Shown here: one piece after another, positions 63,695 to 64,000 of the stretch
Position numbering within the stretch: position 1 is the first letter of the stretch
How the letters are laid out: each line of letters opens with the position of its first letter
Source: Gymnogyps californianus
Lineage: Eukaryota; Chordata; Aves; Accipitriformes; Cathartidae
Assembly: GCF_018139145.2 (NCBI RefSeq)
Contig: NC_059475.1
Coordinates: 11,332,437-11,396,436 of the forward strand
Direction of reading: 5' to 3'
DNA length: 64,000 nt
The notes under the pieces: model-generated
Told to the model about the DNA's origin: nothing
The model's input: the letters and a program-made list of their open reading frames with translations, nothing else
Databases searched by the model: none
Program-made: the position numbers and the translations under genes

Positions 63695-64000
63695 CTGAAA
63701 TGACAGCAGACAACAATTCATGAGTAAAGTTAAGAACGTTCTGGAGCTTAACTGAAAAAAATCAAAACAAGACTTCGCCAATAAAATGTAGTATACTTTT
63801 ACAACCTAAGGATCCTAAAACTGCACTTTATTTTTGAAAGCAGGCATAAAAAAATTAAGAACCTTCCAGTTTTGGAAAACATATGTAAAAACAAGTTCCA
63901 TTTTTACAGAACAAGAATGAATTTGTATGGGTGGATCACTGTGTAGAGAGAGAAACCGCTCAAGTTCTGCACAGAATTTCAGCCAGTAAGCAGACAGACT
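63695..64000 (-). other. USP47 intron upstream of w1, partial
   Basis: 306 bp after the w1 acceptor up to the window edge. The exon for the first ~33 residues is not here. Confidence 0.8.

Overview
This window looks like bird nuclear DNA: AT-rich, intron-rich sequence with vertebrate GT-AG splicing. It contains a 3' CR1 LINE tail and solo LTRs beginning TGTCCTGG and ending CCACGACA, a type I associate with neoavian genomes. Two single-copy vertebrate genes explain nearly all the coding sequence. They are DKK3 (Dickkopf-3) on the + strand and USP47 (ubiquitin-specific protease 47) on the - strand. They converge tail to tail, as I recall for the mammalian 11p15 region. I found no bacterial-type operons, CRISPR arrays or tRNA/rRNA genes.

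Layout. 1-11575 is intron of DKK3 with no recognisable upstream exon, plus one solo LTR (10656-11236). 11576-19031 holds the last four DKK3 coding exons: both ten-cysteine domains, the acidic tail and the stop. 19032-23310 lies between the two stop codons. It holds both 3' UTRs and candidate poly(A) signals at 19129 (DKK3) and 22085 (USP47). 23311-63694 holds 27 USP47 coding exons in reverse order. They join in frame to 1342 residues plus stop, so about 33 N-terminal residues of the 1375-residue family length lie beyond 64000. All junctions are GT-AG and phase-consistent, and the catalytic Cys and His boxes are intact.

The USP47 introns carry three more solo LTRs (41907-42493 +, 47730-48244 -, 51931-52526 -). 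They also hold a 5'-truncated CR1 (43562-43940 +), a decayed CR1 (about 53549-53682 -) and a palindromic MITE-like element (about 54985-55245). Two GC-rich islands remain unexplained. Three of the four LTRs have perfect 5-bp target duplications, which points to class III (ERVL-type) integration.

The two genes are neighbours rather than a pathway: DKK3 is a secreted glycoprotein, USP47 an intracellular deubiquitinase. The leads most worth checking are an unannotated-looking 45-nt in-frame cassette exon of USP47 (39613-39657), an LTR 23 nt from a USP47 splice donor, an LTR with an intact TATA box in sense just upstream of the DKK3 cysteine-rich exons, and a DSGxxS beta-TrCP-type degron in USP47. 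All homology calls come from recognising the protein sequences by memory, without a database search.
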